Shown here one piece after another: positions 40,688-50,451 of a stretch of 64,000 bases of DNA; the first letter of the stretch is position 1, and each line of letters begins with the position of its first letter. The notes under the pieces were generated by a model that was given only the letters and a program-made list of their open reading frames with translations, was not told the origin of the DNA and did no database searches. Source of the stretch: Halomicroarcula saliterrae (GTDB lineage: Archaea; Halobacteriota; Halobacteria; Halobacteriales; Haloarculaceae); NCBI RefSeq assembly GCF_031624395.1, contig NZ_JAMQON010000004.1, positions 385,923 to 449,922 on the forward strand. Direction: 5' to 3'. The position numbers and the translations under genes are program-made.

Positions 40688-40939
40688 ATGGCACGCGGAA
40701 TTCTGGAGACGATCGGCCTCGCAGCCACGCTGGTTCTGGCGATCCCGATCGGGCTCTTCGGCGCGGAACATCTGGTTCGCGGGGAACTGGTCGCGGGGCT
40801 GGCCTACGTCGGCATCGCGGTCGGGCTGGTCGCCGTCGAGCAGTATCTCACGACGCCGACGGACCTGCCGGGGATGGTCGCGGAGAAGACGGTGGGGAAA
40901 GTGGTCAAGACCGAGGAGTCCGACACCGAAGAGCGGTAG
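40688..40939 (+). CDS. Small membrane protein, 83 aa
   Basis: MARGILETIGLAATLVLAIPIGLFGAEHLVRGELVAGLAYVGIAVGLVAVEQYLTTP gives two TM segments with a short polar turn, then a cytoplasmic tail (DLPGMVAEKTVGKVVKTEE). Similar two-TM proteins (DUF7533-like) are widespread in haloarchaea. No partner. It is convergent with the UvrD gene, 3 bp apart. Confidence 0.7.
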   Translation: MARGILETIGLAATLVLAIPIGLFGAEHLVRGELVAGLAYVGIAVGLVAVEQYLTTPTDLPGMVAEKTVGKVVKTEESDTEER

Positions 40940-40942
40940 CGG

Positions 40943-42784
40943 TCAGTCGGCGGCGATGGTGTTGCCGGCCTCGTCGAGCAGTTCGTCGATGGAGCGCTCG
41001 CTCGGGGCGTTCTCCAGCAACACGTCGATGGGCAGTGTCGGTGCGCCGTCGACGAGGTTCTCCATCAGGACGAGCCGTTCGCGGGCCCGGGACATCCCGA
41101 CGTAGAAGACGCGGCGCTCGTTGTCGGTCAGCGTGGGGACGGGGCTGGTGTGTTTGGTGAACTCGTCGACCTCGGGGACCTCGATGCCCTTCTGGTCGAC
41201 CGTGGCGGCCATCTGTTCGACCACTTTCTCGGTGAGGTCCGTCGCGACGAAGACGTGGTCGGCCTCGCGACCCTTCGCGGAGTGGATGGTACCCAGACGG
41301 ACGCGGTCGGGGTCCATGCCCCGGTAGTCGCCGGTGAAGTAGGCGCCGACGGTGCGCTCCTGGAAGTTGGTCACCTTCCGGAGCATGTCGCTGGCGGAGG
41401 CCGGGTCGGGGACGAAGGGGACGTGCTCCGTAACGACGTCGGGCTCGATGTCGATTTCGGCGATGTCGTCGGCCTCGTGGTCCTCCTCGATGTCTTCCAG
41501 CGCGTCGAAGAGGTCGTCGCGCTCGCCGGTGCCGAAGGCGGAGTCGGCGAGCATGTCGGCCAGTCGGCGGGCTTCGAGCACGGAGAGGGGCTCGTCGTTC
41601 TCGACGGCCTCGACGGCGGCGACGTACTCGCTGAGCCGGTCGGTCCACATCCGCTGGTCGGTCAGACAGGAGAATGGAATGCCCTCGTCGATGAACTCGT
41701 CGATGAACTGGAACATCTGGTAGCGGGCCCGGAACAGGACCATCACGGTCTCGTCGGACTGCTCGACGGTGCCGATGACGTTTCGCGCCAGGTCGAACAT
41801 CGAGGGGTTCTGGACCGCCTCGACGCGACCGCCCTCCTTGCGGGGGTTGAGGTCTTTCTCCTGGCGTTTCTCTATGTGGCGTACCTCGCGGTTGACGACG
41901 TTCAGGATGCGCGAGGGGAGCCGGTAGGAGTTGGGGAGTATCTCGTCCTGCGTGACCGTCTCTTCGAGCAGGAGGTCGGGGTCGGCGCCCTGCCAGGCGT
42001 AGACGACCTGGTCGTCGTCGCCGGCGATGAGAACCCGCTTCATGTGGGGTTTCCACTCGTCGTAGACGTCGTACTGCAGGGTCGTGATGTCCTGAAACTC
42101 GTCGATGATGAGGTAGTCCACGTTGGGCAACAGCGAGCGCTGGGCGACCCGTTCGAGCATGTCGGCGAAGCCGGTCAGGTCGTTGTCGCCCTTGTGGGTC
42201 CGCCAGCCCCGAATCGCGGCGGGCACGTCGACGCGGTCGTCGTCGGTCGGCCACGTCGGCGTGTACTTGTTGCCGGTCTGGGCGTTGTCGTCGATTTCGG
42301 GGGGGAGGCGGACCTCCTCCTCGTCCCACTTGAACGGGACGTCGTACCAGTCGGCCACGTCCCGGCGGGTCCGCTGGAGCCACTGGCTCGTCGCGATAAT
42401 CTTGTTGCCGAGCGTCGTCGAGCGGGCCGAGCGTCGGCGCGACCCCTCGTACTCGTCCTCGAAGTCGATGCCGAACTGGTCGCAGAACTCCTCCTTGTCG
42501 TTCTCGCCGACCACGTCGCCACGGGAGAGGTTGAGCAGTTCGTACGCTTTCGCGTGCATCGTACAGACGTTCCCCTGGAGGGCACGCGGAGTCACGTCGA
42601 GTCGTTCGGCGAGTCGCTCACGGATCTCGGCCGCCGCAGCCCGGGTGTACGAGACCACGAGCACGTCCCGAAAGTCGACGTCGTCGTCTTCGAGCAACTC
42701 CTCGACGCGGTCGAGGAGGGCAGTCGTCTTCCCGCTCCCCGGCCCACCGAACAGGCGGACAACCTCGGTGGTGGAATCAGTCAT
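40943..42784 (-). CDS. UvrD/Rep-type superfamily 1 DNA helicase, 613 aa
   Basis: Motifs in order: GGPGSGKTT (Walker A, residues about 13-21), YTRAAAAEIRERL (Ia), IIDEFQDI (II), GDDDQVVYAWQGA (III), YRLPSRILN (IV), IHSAKGREADHVFVA (V) and YVGMSRARERLVL (VI). It is shorter than bacterial UvrD and lacks a nuclease domain. A 3'-5' translocase of DNA repair or recombination; partner genes are not adjacent. The ATG at 42784 is used because the upstream extension is not conserved in character. Confidence 0.92.
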   Translation of the reverse strand: MTDSTTEVVRLFGGPGSGKTTALLDRVEELLEDDDVDFRDVLVVSYTRAAAAEIRERLAERLDVTPRALQGNVCTMHAKAYELLNLSRGDVVGENDKEEFCDQFGIDFEDEYEGSRRRSARSTTLGNKIIATSQWLQRTRRDVADWYDVPFKWDEEEVRLPPEIDDNAQTGNKYTPTWPTDDDRVDVPAAIRGWRTHKGDNDLTGFADMLERVAQRSLLPNVDYLIIDEFQDITTLQYDVYDEWKPHMKRVLIAGDDDQVVYAWQGADPDLLLEETVTQDEILPNSYRLPSRILNVVNREVRHIEKRQEKDLNPRKEGGRVEAVQNPSMFDLARNVIGTVEQSDETVMVLFRARYQMFQFIDEFIDEGIPFSCLTDQRMWTDRLSEYVAAVEAVENDEPLSVLEARRLADMLADSAFGTGERDDLFDALEDIEEDHEADDIAEIDIEPDVVTEHVPFVPDPASASDMLRKVTNFQERTVGAYFTGDYRGMDPDRVRLGTIHSAKGREADHVFVATDLTEKVVEQMAATVDQKGIEVPEVDEFTKHTSPVPTLTDNERRVFYVGMSRARERLVLMENLVDGAPTLPIDVLLENAPSERSIDELLDEAGNTIAAD

Positions 42785-42926
42785 TGCACATATACTAGAG
42801 GGCCGCCCCAATAAACAACGTGCTTTGGAAAAACGGCGTGGAAACCGTCGACTGTCGTTCATCGACGACCGACAGACGAGCGCCTGCGGTCGTTTCGACA
42901 GCCGAACGAGCGGTCGTGTGACGATG

Positions 42927-43085
42927 CTACGGTTGCCGTGGTGAACGTGCTTCTCGGACCTCCGCCCCGTCGCGGATCATATCCTCGCAGGCGGGACAGA
43001 CCCGAGGGTCATCAGTGTCGGACGGTGTGAACACACGGACGTAGTCCTTCGTTACGAAGGACCCACAGTTCTGGCACTCTGGCAT
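42927..43085 (-). CDS. Small zinc-ribbon protein (DUF7563-like), 52 aa
   Basis: MPECQNCGSFVTKDYVRVFTPSDTDDPRVCPACEDMIRDGAEVREAR has CxxC at residues 4-7 and CPAC about 25 residues later, one zinc ribbon with two knuckles. The pattern matches a haloarchaeal microprotein family (DUF7563). The ATG at 43085 gives the typical length. It may bind nucleic acids; no evidence for the role. Confidence 0.78.
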   Translation of the reverse strand: MPECQNCGSFVTKDYVRVFTPSDTDDPRVCPACEDMIRDGAEVREARSPRQP

Positions 43086-43174
43086 ACCCTCTCTCCGATA
43101 CTGTCGTGCGTGGCTGACAGCATCTACTGAGACGTTGCTGTCAACGAATATATAGCTATGGAATGTCACATCGC

Positions 43175-43474
43175 CTACCGGTACAGCGAGACGTACAGCA
43201 TCGAAAAGCCGATGATGAAGGGGAAGGTCTCGGCCATCTGGAAGAAAACGCCGGCGAGGGCGCCTGTCTGGCCGGTCGACAGCTGCGTGATGACGCTGGT
43301 GATGGCGACGCCCATGCTGATAAAGGCGAAGCCGACGAAGGCGTACTGGAGCCGCTCGGAGGGGCGTTTCCGGTAGGCCTGAAAGCTGATGAGCGTGATA
43401 CCGAGCGTCAGGCCGAACACGACCATCCGCATCAACACGAGCGCGCCGCGTGCGATGACGACCCCGTCCTCCAT
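43175..43474 (-). CDS. Three-TM membrane protein (DUF7521-like), 99 aa
   Basis: MEDGVVIARGALVLMRMVVFGLTLGITLISFQAYRKRPSERLQYAFVGFAFISMGVAITSVITQL and FFQMAETFPFIIGFSMLYVSLYR form three helices with a basic inner loop (YRKRPSERL). It lies 22 bp after the winged-helix gene in the same operon; wHTH regulator plus this membrane protein is a common haloarchaeal pair. Probably a signal or redox sensor, unproven. Confidence 0.75.
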   Translation of the reverse strand: MEDGVVIARGALVLMRMVVFGLTLGITLISFQAYRKRPSERLQYAFVGFAFISMGVAITSVITQLSTGQTGALAGVFFQMAETFPFIIGFSMLYVSLYR

Positions 43475-43496
43475 AGTCAGTTCCGTCCGTCCATGG

Positions 43497-43847
43497 TCAT
43501 TCGGGGTTTAGCTCGTCCCACAGCTGGCTGAACCGGTCCGGGAGGTTCTCCTCGCGATAGATTCGGACCTTGTACTCCTCGTCTTCGAGCGAGATGACTG
43601 TCGACTCGAAGTTGGACTCGTACACCTTGTAATGGTTCCCGTCCTCGGCGACAAGAGTGTGGTCTGTGACCAGATCGTACTCGTCGAGGAGTTCGATACG
43701 TCGATACACGGTCGGCAAAGAGAGGTCACACTCCTCTGCGAGCTCCTTTGCGGACTGGGCTTCGCGACTGATTGCGGCCAGTACGCGCCGAGCGTGCTGG
43801 TCACCGATTGTATCGAGGATCTCCTCGATGCTCTTGTCCTCTGCCAC
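43497..43847 (-). CDS. Winged-helix transcriptional regulator (ArsR-like), 116 aa
   Basis: SIEEILDTIGDQHARRVLAAISREAQSAKELAEECDLSLPTVYRRIELLDEYDLV is a winged helix with recognition helix around SLPTVYRRIELL; the C-terminal half (VAEDGNHYKVYESNFESTVISL) is a beta-rich dimer or ligand part typical of these regulators. First gene of the two-gene unit with the DUF7521-like membrane gene. An AT-rich CATATAAACG (43871-43880) upstream serves as promoter for the reverse strand (TTTATATG). Confidence 0.85.
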   Translation of the reverse strand: MAEDKSIEEILDTIGDQHARRVLAAISREAQSAKELAEECDLSLPTVYRRIELLDEYDLVTDHTLVAEDGNHYKVYESNFESTVISLEDEEYKVRIYREENLPDRFSQLWDELNPE

Positions 43848-43979
43848 TACACATTCCTACTCCCCATTTCATATAAACGTTTACGAGCCGGGTGGTTGTT
43901 TCACGCTCCGAAAACACTGAGGGGTTTATATGCCGATGCCGGCAGAAGGACCAGTTGCGGATTCCGTCCAGGTGAAACG

Positions 43980-44477
43980 ATGTCCGGAGACAACCTCCGT
44001 CGCGTTACGACGGGCAAGACGATGGGCGACCGACCCGACGAGCGACTGACCCCCCTCGTCGGGACGAGCGACCCAAGCGCCCATGGTATAGCCAGTCACG
44101 ACGCCATCCCGGAGTCGCTGTTGGCTTCGGTCATCGACGATATCGCCGATGGCGACATCGCCGTCGACGACGGTCTTGTGACCCAAAGTCTGGACGAAAT
44201 CCTGCTCGCGATGATCGCGTTGTCGGACGATGAGACACACGGGACAGGGCTCATGGAGGCACTGTCGCGTCTGTTCGACGCGCAGTTGAGTCCGGGCACG
44301 GTGTATCCGCGTCTGCACGACCTCGAAGCGGATGACACGCTCACCGTTCACGAACTTGTGCAGACCAAACAGTACTCGATCGACGACGCCGAAACGGCGG
44401 CGTCACGGATCGAGGAAGCGGCATACAGGCACTTCGTCATCGGGATGTTCCTGCACGCGTCACTCGACGCGGTGTGA
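43980..44477 (+). CDS. PadR-like winged-helix regulator, 165 aa
   Basis: After a variable N-terminus the PadR-type domain reads LDEILLAMIALSDDETHGTGLMEALSRLFDAQLSPGTVYPRLHDLEADDTLTVHELVQTKQYSIDD. The SPGTVYPRLHDLE sequence is the recognition helix of the family. The C-terminal helix (RIEEAAYRHFVIGMFLHASL) would dimerise. The start is uncertain: ATG 43980 is used; MGDRPDERL further in is possible. TTTATATGCC (43925-43934) lies about 50 bp upstream. Confidence 0.8.
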   Translation: MSGDNLRRVTTGKTMGDRPDERLTPLVGTSDPSAHGIASHDAIPESLLASVIDDIADGDIAVDDGLVTQSLDEILLAMIALSDDETHGTGLMEALSRLFDAQLSPGTVYPRLHDLEADDTLTVHELVQTKQYSIDDAETAASRIEEAAYRHFVIGMFLHASLDAV

Positions 44478-44658
44478 CATTCCACGTCTCTCTCTCTTTC
44501 GAGCTACGCCCGGCCGACTCCTGACCCCGGTCGGCCGGGCGCGAGCTCTACGGTGACAGCGCCGGACCGACCGGGCAGCCGAGGGTGAACCAGGGGGGTA
44601 GCTGGCACTCTTTCGGACAGCCGAGAGCGGAAAAACCGGGACCGCGACGGACGTCGAG

Positions 44659-44838
44659 TCAGTTTACCGGTGTCCAGCCACACACCGAGCACTCGCTCGC
44701 GGCGGACTCGTGGAGCCCGCCACAGTCGGGACACTGCTTCTTGTTGTAGTTTTCTTCCCATCCAACGTCGTCGACCTCGTGACCGCGCTGCGAAAGGAAC
44801 TCGTCGAACATCTCGTCGGATCTCGGTGCGCTCGCCAT
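44659..44838 (-). CDS. HVO_0416-family zinc-finger protein, 59 aa
   Basis: MASAPRSDEMFDEFLSQRGHEVDDVGWEENYNKKQCPDCGGLHESAASECSVCGWTP matches the haloarchaeal HVO_0416 family, with CPDCG and CSVCG knuckles forming one zinc finger. ATG 44838 gives family length. Single-gene unit. Zinc-finger microproteins of this kind affect biofilm and swarming in Haloferax, but this one is uncharacterised. Confidence 0.85.
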   Translation of the reverse strand: MASAPRSDEMFDEFLSQRGHEVDDVGWEENYNKKQCPDCGGLHESAASECSVCGWTPVN

Positions 44839-44927
44839 ACGTGCTATGGTATAGCACACCAGCATATAGAGTTATCGGTGCCGGGAAGCGTTGCCACACC
44901 ACACGGTCACGGACGGCTACCGCCGAG

Positions 44928-46115
44928 CTACCCGCTCGACGGCGCCAGCGCGTCGGTAATGGTGTCGGCCTGCTGGATGAGCACCGACCCCAGCACGCTC
45001 ATCACCAGCACGTAGCCGACGGTGAACGCGGGCAGAACGGTCGCGAGGCGGCCGGTGCCGATACCGGCCGCGAGCGTCGCGATGACCAGCGAGAACTCCC
45101 CGCGGGGCACCAGTCCCAGCCCCACGCGCAGCGAGCGCCGGCGGTCCAGGTCGTAGAACCGGCCCGAGAGCGTGCCGCTGACGAACTTGCCGACAGTGGT
45201 CACGACGACCGCGACAGCGAGCAGCGCGGCGACACCCGAAAGCAGCGTCACGTCGGTCGACAGCCCGATGCTGAAGAAGAACACGGCCGCGAAGATGTCG
45301 CGTGCAGGCGCGACGATGTGTTCGATGCGTTCGACGTGGGATGTCTGGCTGATGCCGGTGCCGAGGAAGAAGGCGGCGACGGCCTCGCTGACGCCCAGCG
45401 CCAGTGCGGCCCCGGCGACCAGCGTCGTCACACCGACGACACGCAGGAGGAACAGCTCGTCCGACCCCGCCCGGAAGAAGCGGTCGAGCCAGTCCGTGCC
45501 GTACCACGCGACGGCGGTGATAGCGCCCAGAAAGACGAAGGCCGTGCCGACGGAGACGGCGGCGGACTCGAGGTCACCGCCGCTGGCGACGGCCGCGAGT
45601 ATCGCGAGATACACCGCGATGAGGATGTCCTCGAAGACGAGCGTCCCGAGGATGGGGCCGCTCTCGGCGTTGGCGATCCACCCCTCCTCGATGAGGGACT
45701 TGGTGATGACGGCGCTCGAAGAGATGTAGACGACCCCGGCCAGAAACAGCGTCTCCAGAACCGTCCAGCCGAAGGCGAGTCCGATTGCGGCGCCGAGACC
45801 GAAGTTGATGGCGAAGTCGACGCCGCCGGCGGCGCTGATGCGGCCGCGGTCCCGGAGGAGCTGGTCGACGCTGAACTCCAGTCCGAGGAAGAAAAGTAGG
45901 AAGACGATGCCGAGTTCGGCGAGCACCTGGATGAACTCGCCGTCGGCCACGAGCGTCAGGGACATCCCCAGAATCGACTGGGGCGGGTTCGGCCCGATGA
46001 GGATGCCGACGACGATGTACGCGGGGATGACCGAGAGCCCCACGCGGTTGGCGAGCGCGCCGGCGAGCGCGACGGCGGTCAGCGCGATACCGACTTCCAG
46101 CAGGAGCTCGGCCAT
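44928..46115 (-). CDS. CPA2-family cation/proton antiporter, 395 aa
   Basis: About twelve TM helices. VIPAYIVVGILIGPNPPQ, LGIVFLLFFLGLEFSVDQL and FEDILIAVYLAILA contain the conserved Pro/Gly turns and the acidic residue of the ion site; FLGTGISQTS and GLVPRGEFSLVIATLA follow. It exports K+ or Na+ in exchange for H+. ATG 46115 is one base from the upstream partner gene's stop. No C-terminal RCK domain is present, which fits a KhtU-like subunit gated by a separate KhtT-like protein. Confidence 0.9.
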   Translation of the reverse strand: MAELLLEVGIALTAVALAGALANRVGLSVIPAYIVVGILIGPNPPQSILGMSLTLVADGEFIQVLAELGIVFLLFFLGLEFSVDQLLRDRGRISAAGGVDFAINFGLGAAIGLAFGWTVLETLFLAGVVYISSSAVITKSLIEEGWIANAESGPILGTLVFEDILIAVYLAILAAVASGGDLESAAVSVGTAFVFLGAITAVAWYGTDWLDRFFRAGSDELFLLRVVGVTTLVAGAALALGVSEAVAAFFLGTGISQTSHVERIEHIVAPARDIFAAVFFFSIGLSTDVTLLSGVAALLAVAVVVTTVGKFVSGTLSGRFYDLDRRRSLRVGLGLVPRGEFSLVIATLAAGIGTGRLATVLPAFTVGYVLVMSVLGSVLIQQADTITDALAPSSG

Positions 46116-46116
46116 C

Positions 46117-46605
46117 TCAGGCGTCGCTCGACTCCACGAGCGCTTCCAGCGATTCGAGCTCCTCGCGGGTCCCCATGGTGACGAGGATGTCGCCGGCTGC
46201 GACCGTCTCCTCGGGCCCCGGGTTGGGGAGGGTCTCCGAGTCACGCTGGATCGCGATGACGGAGGCCCCGGTCTGCTGGCGTATCGCCGCCTCGGCGAGC
46301 GTCTGGTCGACGAGCGCTGCGCCCTCGCCCACGTCAAGCCACTCGATGATGGCCTCGCCCAGCGGCACCTCCACCTCGTCTGTCTCGACCGGCTGGAAGT
46401 ACGCCCCCTGGAGGATCGCCCCGACCTTGCGGGCCAGCTGTCCGGAGAGGGAGAACAACCGCTCGGCGTCGGCGTCGGGGTCCGCCTTGTGGAACACCTC
46501 CCGCTTCCCGTCGTGATGCAACAGGATGACGAGCCGTTCCTCGCTGTCGATCTCCACCTCGAACTTCTTGCCGACGCCGGGCACGTCGGTCTCGTAGACA
46601 GTCAT
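46117..46605 (-). CDS. KhtT-like TrkA-C regulatory subunit, 162 aa
   Basis: The N-terminal MTVYETDVPGVGKKFEVEIDSEERLVILLHHDGKREVF is the KhtT N-domain (VPGVGKKFE...HHDGKRE); the C-terminal IIEWLDVGEGAALVDQTLAEAAIRQQTGASVIAIQRDSE...VAAGDILVTMGTREEL is a TrkA-C ligand domain (GASVIAI and GDILVTMGT). Directly upstream of the antiporter in the same operon, so the two should form a KhtTU-type complex regulated by a nucleotide or cation. Confidence 0.9.
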   Translation of the reverse strand: MTVYETDVPGVGKKFEVEIDSEERLVILLHHDGKREVFHKADPDADAERLFSLSGQLARKVGAILQGAYFQPVETDEVEVPLGEAIIEWLDVGEGAALVDQTLAEAAIRQQTGASVIAIQRDSETLPNPGPEETVAAGDILVTMGTREELESLEALVESSDA

Positions 46606-46775
46606 ACTGGCACAACGACAGCGCACAGAATAAACCCGGTGCCCGCGTCGGCCGACGTTCCTTCGTGCGAGGCAACAGTAATACGTGCGGCGGCGGAAGC
46701 TGTCATTCGGTTGTCGACACCGCGGCGCGAGTTCCAGCGAAACGAGGGCTCCGGCACCGACAGTCCACACTACCC

Positions 46776-48215
46776 ATGGTATACGAACAGACCGACCACG
46801 GCCGGCCGCCGACGCAGCTGTACATCGGCGGCGCGTGGCACGACAGCGAGGACGGAATCGAGGTACGGGACCTGACGGACGGGACCACCTTCGCGACGGT
46901 CGCGGCGGCCCGGCACGGCCAGGCCAAAAGCGCCGTCGAGTCGGCCGTCGGGGCCCAGCGGCAGATGCGCGAGAGCACGATACCGGAACGGGCCGAGTGG
47001 CTCTCGGCCATCGCCGAGGGCATCGCCGACCGGACGGCGGCGCTGTCCGAGACCATCGTCCGGGAGGCCGGCAAGCCGATACCGAGCGCGCGGAGCGAGG
47101 TCGATTCGGCGGCCGAGCGGTTCCGGCGGGCGGTCGAGGAGGCCCGCAACGTCGAGGGGAGCTACCGAGAGGGGACGACGGCGGGCCACGAGGGGTGGAA
47201 GGCGCTGGTCAGACCGGAGCCCGTCGGGACGGTGCTGTGTATCAGCCCCTACAACTACCCGCTGGCGACGGCGGCGCTGCAGGTCGCACCGGCCCTCGCC
47301 GCCGGCAACAGCGTCGTGCTCAAGCCCGCCTCGAACACGCCCGTCAGCGCGGCCATGCTCGCCGAGGTCGTCGACGAGGTCGGCCTCCCGGACGGCGCCG
47401 TCAACCTCGTCACCGGCCGCGGCAGCGAGGTGGGTGACGCGCTGGCCGGCGACGAGCGCATCGACGCCATCGCGATGACGGGGTCGTCGGGCGCGGGCAA
47501 ACACATCGCCCGCGAGAGTGAAATGGTCGAGCTCCACATGGAACTCGGCGGCAACGCGCCGCTGGTCGTCTTTCCCGATGCGGACCTCGACGAAGCGGCC
47601 GCGGCCGCCGCGAAGGGGAGCCTGAAGTACGCCGGCCAGCGCTGCTCGGCCGTCAGCCGCGTGCTGGCCCACGACTCCGTCCACGACGAGCTCGCCGACC
47701 GCATCGACGCGGCGATGGGCGAGTGGAACCGGGGCGACCTCTTCGAGGAGTCGACGGACATCGGACCGCTCATCGACGCCGACCACGCCGACTGGGTCGA
47801 GCAACTCGTCGACGACGCCAGCGAGCGCGGGGCCGAGGTCGTCCGCGGTGGCGACCGCGACGGCACCTGGTTCGAGCCGACCGTGCTCGCCGACGTGCCC
47901 CGCGAGGCCGACATCGTCACCGACGAGCAGTTCGGCCCGGTCTGTCCGGTGATTCCAGTCGAGGACGAGACAGAAGCCATCGAAGTGGCAAACAGCGGCG
48001 ACCTCGCGCTGGACGCGTCGGTGTTTACCAGCGACTACGACCGGGCGATGACGATGGCCGACCGCATCGACGCCGGCGCCGTCCGCATCAACGGCGCGCC
48101 GAGCCACGGCCTCGCGGATATCCCCTACGGCGGCAACGAGGACTCCGGTATCGGCCGGGAGGGGCTCGGTGTCACCATCGAGTCGTTCCTGACGACCAAG
48201 ACGATAGTCCTCTGA
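46776..48215 (+). CDS. NAD(P)-dependent aldehyde dehydrogenase, 479 aa
   Basis: All landmarks are present: SPYNYPLATAALQVAPALAAGNSVVLKPASNTPV, GSSGAGKHIARE, ELGGNAPLVVFPDADLDEAAAAAA with the general-base Glu, and GQRCSAVSR with the catalytic Cys at residue 290. EQFGPVCPVIPV and GNEDSGIGREG follow. It is closest in pattern to lactaldehyde/GapN-like enzymes, so oxidation of a phosphorylated or short aldehyde is possible; substrate not fixed. ATG 46776 sets the normal length. Confidence 0.92.
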   Translation: MVYEQTDHGRPPTQLYIGGAWHDSEDGIEVRDLTDGTTFATVAAARHGQAKSAVESAVGAQRQMRESTIPERAEWLSAIAEGIADRTAALSETIVREAGKPIPSARSEVDSAAERFRRAVEEARNVEGSYREGTTAGHEGWKALVRPEPVGTVLCISPYNYPLATAALQVAPALAAGNSVVLKPASNTPVSAAMLAEVVDEVGLPDGAVNLVTGRGSEVGDALAGDERIDAIAMTGSSGAGKHIARESEMVELHMELGGNAPLVVFPDADLDEAAAAAAKGSLKYAGQRCSAVSRVLAHDSVHDELADRIDAAMGEWNRGDLFEESTDIGPLIDADHADWVEQLVDDASERGAEVVRGGDRDGTWFEPTVLADVPREADIVTDEQFGPVCPVIPVEDETEAIEVANSGDLALDASVFTSDYDRAMTMADRIDAGAVRINGAPSHGLADIPYGGNEDSGIGREGLGVTIESFLTTKTIVL

Positions 48216-48228
48216 CCGGCCGCCAAAC

Positions 48229-50286
48229 TCAGAAGTCGGGTCCGGGCGCGGGCACGCCGCCCTCGTCCTCGCCGCCGAGGTCGAACTCCTCGCGCAGTTC
48301 GCGGATGCGGTCCCGGATGTCGGCGGCCAGCTCGAACTCCAGGTTGCTCGCGGCCTCCTCCATACGTGTCTCCAACTCCTGAATCTGGCGGGCGGCCTCC
48401 TCGTCGTCGGCCGGTCCCTCGCCGGCGACGCCGCCGGTGTCGGTCTTGCTCCCGGGCAGGTTCGTCTCGCCGACCGCCTTCTCGATGGTCGTCGGCTCGA
48501 AGCCGTGGTCCTCGTTGTACTGCTGCTGGATGCGCCGTCGCCGCTGTGTCTCCTCGATGGCCGCGTTCATCGCGGAACTCCGCTCGTCGGCGTAGAGGAC
48601 GACCTCGCCGTTGACGTTGCGGGCCGCCCGCCCCATCGTCTGGACGAGCGTCGTCTCCGACCGGAGGAACCCCTCCTGGTCGGCGTCCAGTATCGCGACC
48701 AGTGAGACCTCCGGGATGTCCAGCCCCTCGCGCAGGAGGTTGATACCGACGAGCACGTCGATGTCGCCCAGTCGGAGCGAGCGGATGAGCTCGTGGCGTT
48801 CGAGCGTGTCGGTCTCGTCGTGCATGTAGGCCACGTCGACGCCCGCTTCCTCCAGATACTCGGTGAGGTCCTCCGCCATCCGCTTTGTCAGGGTGGTCAC
48901 CAGCACCCGCTCGTCCCGGTCGGTCCGGTCGTCGATACGGGTCAGGAGGTCCTCGACCTGTCCGGTCGCCGACGCCACCTCGACGGCGGGGTCGACCAGG
49001 TGGGTCGGCCGGACGATCTGTTCGACTATCTGCTCGCTCTCCTCGCGCTCGTAGTCGGCCGGCGTCGCCGAGACGTACAGCGTCCGGTCGGTCTTTGCCT
49101 CGAACTCCTCGAAGGTGAGCGGGCGGTTGTCGAACGCGGTCGGCAGGCGAAAGCCGTTCTCGACGAGGCTCTCCTTCCGGCTCTTGTCGCCCGCGAACTG
49201 GCCCCGAATCTGGGGCAGCGTCTGGTGGGACTCGTCGACGACAGTGAGGAAGTCCTCGGGGAAGTAATCGAGCAGGGTGTACGGCGCCTCGCCGCTGTCG
49301 CGGTCCGAGAGGTGGACCGAGTAGTTCTCGATACCGGAGCAGTAGCCCGTCTCCTGCATCATCTCGATGTCGAAGGTCGTCCGCTCCTCGATGCGCTGGG
49401 CGGCGACGGCGTCGCCCTGGCGGTCGAAGTACCGGATTCGCTGTTCGAGCAGCTCCTCTATCTCCTCGATGGCTCGCTCCAGTCGCTGCTCGGGGATGGA
49501 GTAGTGCTCGGCGGGGTGAATCAGCGCGGCGGGCTCCTCGCTCTTTACTTCCCCCTCCAGCGGGTCGACCTTCAGCATCCGGTCTATCTCGTCGCCCCAG
49601 AACTCCACGCGGATGGCGTAGCGGCCGTACATCGGGTAGATTTCGAGCGTGTCACCGCGCACCCGGAAGGTGCCCTGCGTGAAGTCCACGTCGTTGCGCT
49701 CGTAGTTCAGGTCCACGAGCTGTTTCAGCAACTCGTCGCGCTCTATCTCCTGGCCCACCTCGATTGACAGCGACATGTCGATGTAGTTGCGCGGGTCGCC
49801 GAGCCCGTAGATGGCCGAGACGCTCGCGACCACGATGACGTCGTCCCGGGTCAGCAGGGAGCGGGTCGCGGAGTGGCGCAGCCGGTCGATTTCGTCGTTG
49901 ATGGAGGCGTCCTTGTCGATGAAGGTGTCCGTCTGCTCGACGTAGGCCTCGGGCTGGTAGTAGTCGTAGTAAGAGACGAAGTACTCGACGGCGTTGTCCG
50001 GGAACAGATTGCGGAACTCCTCGTAGAGCTGTGCGGCCAGCGTCTTGTTGTGGGCGATGACCAGCGTCGGTTGCTGAATCTCCTCGACGACCCACGAGAC
50101 GGTGTTGGTCTTGCCCGACCCCGTCACGCCGAGCAGGGTCTGTGTGTCCATCCCCTGCTGGTATCCCGACGCGAGCTGTTCGATGGCCTCGGGCTGGTCG
50201 CCCGCCGGGTCGAACGGTGCGTCGACGCGAAAGTCGGTGTCGGCGTCCGGACGGTCGATGGAGAGGGGGCCGCCTGCGTCACTCAT
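48229..50286 (-). CDS. uvrB: UvrB, excinuclease ABC subunit B, 685 aa
   Basis: Walker A GVTGSGKT at residues 53-60, [17 protein letters not shown] (the beta-hairpin), DESHQTLPQ (DExH), [60 protein letters not shown]. The C-terminal UVR domain ([36 protein letters not shown]) binds UvrC. Together with UvrA and UvrC (not in the window) it excises bulky DNA lesions, which many haloarchaea took from bacteria. Full length, single gene. Confidence 0.97.
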   Translation of the reverse strand: MSDAGGPLSIDRPDADTDFRVDAPFDPAGDQPEAIEQLASGYQQGMDTQTLLGVTGSGKTNTVSWVVEEIQQPTLVIAHNKTLAAQLYEEFRNLFPDNAVEYFVSYYDYYQPEAYVEQTDTFIDKDASINDEIDRLRHSATRSLLTRDDVIVVASVSAIYGLGDPRNYIDMSLSIEVGQEIERDELLKQLVDLNYERNDVDFTQGTFRVRGDTLEIYPMYGRYAIRVEFWGDEIDRMLKVDPLEGEVKSEEPAALIHPAEHYSIPEQRLERAIEEIEELLEQRIRYFDRQGDAVAAQRIEERTTFDIEMMQETGYCSGIENYSVHLSDRDSGEAPYTLLDYFPEDFLTVVDESHQTLPQIRGQFAGDKSRKESLVENGFRLPTAFDNRPLTFEEFEAKTDRTLYVSATPADYEREESEQIVEQIVRPTHLVDPAVEVASATGQVEDLLTRIDDRTDRDERVLVTTLTKRMAEDLTEYLEEAGVDVAYMHDETDTLERHELIRSLRLGDIDVLVGINLLREGLDIPEVSLVAILDADQEGFLRSETTLVQTMGRAARNVNGEVVLYADERSSAMNAAIEETQRRRRIQQQYNEDHGFEPTTIEKAVGETNLPGSKTDTGGVAGEGPADDEEAARQIQELETRMEEAASNLEFELAADIRDRIRELREEFDLGGEDEGGVPAPGPDF

Positions 50287-50451
50287 TGGTGAGTGCTAGG
50301 GCTGAAGGGACTTTAGCCGCTCGGGGTGGATAACTGACCGACGGCCTCGACTTCGTCTCGACACCGTCTGAACGTTGTACAAGTGAGCGCCCCGGCCGAG
50401 TCGCTCGGCGAAGGCGTAACTCGTCGGTGGTGTCCGACTATCCGGCCCTGA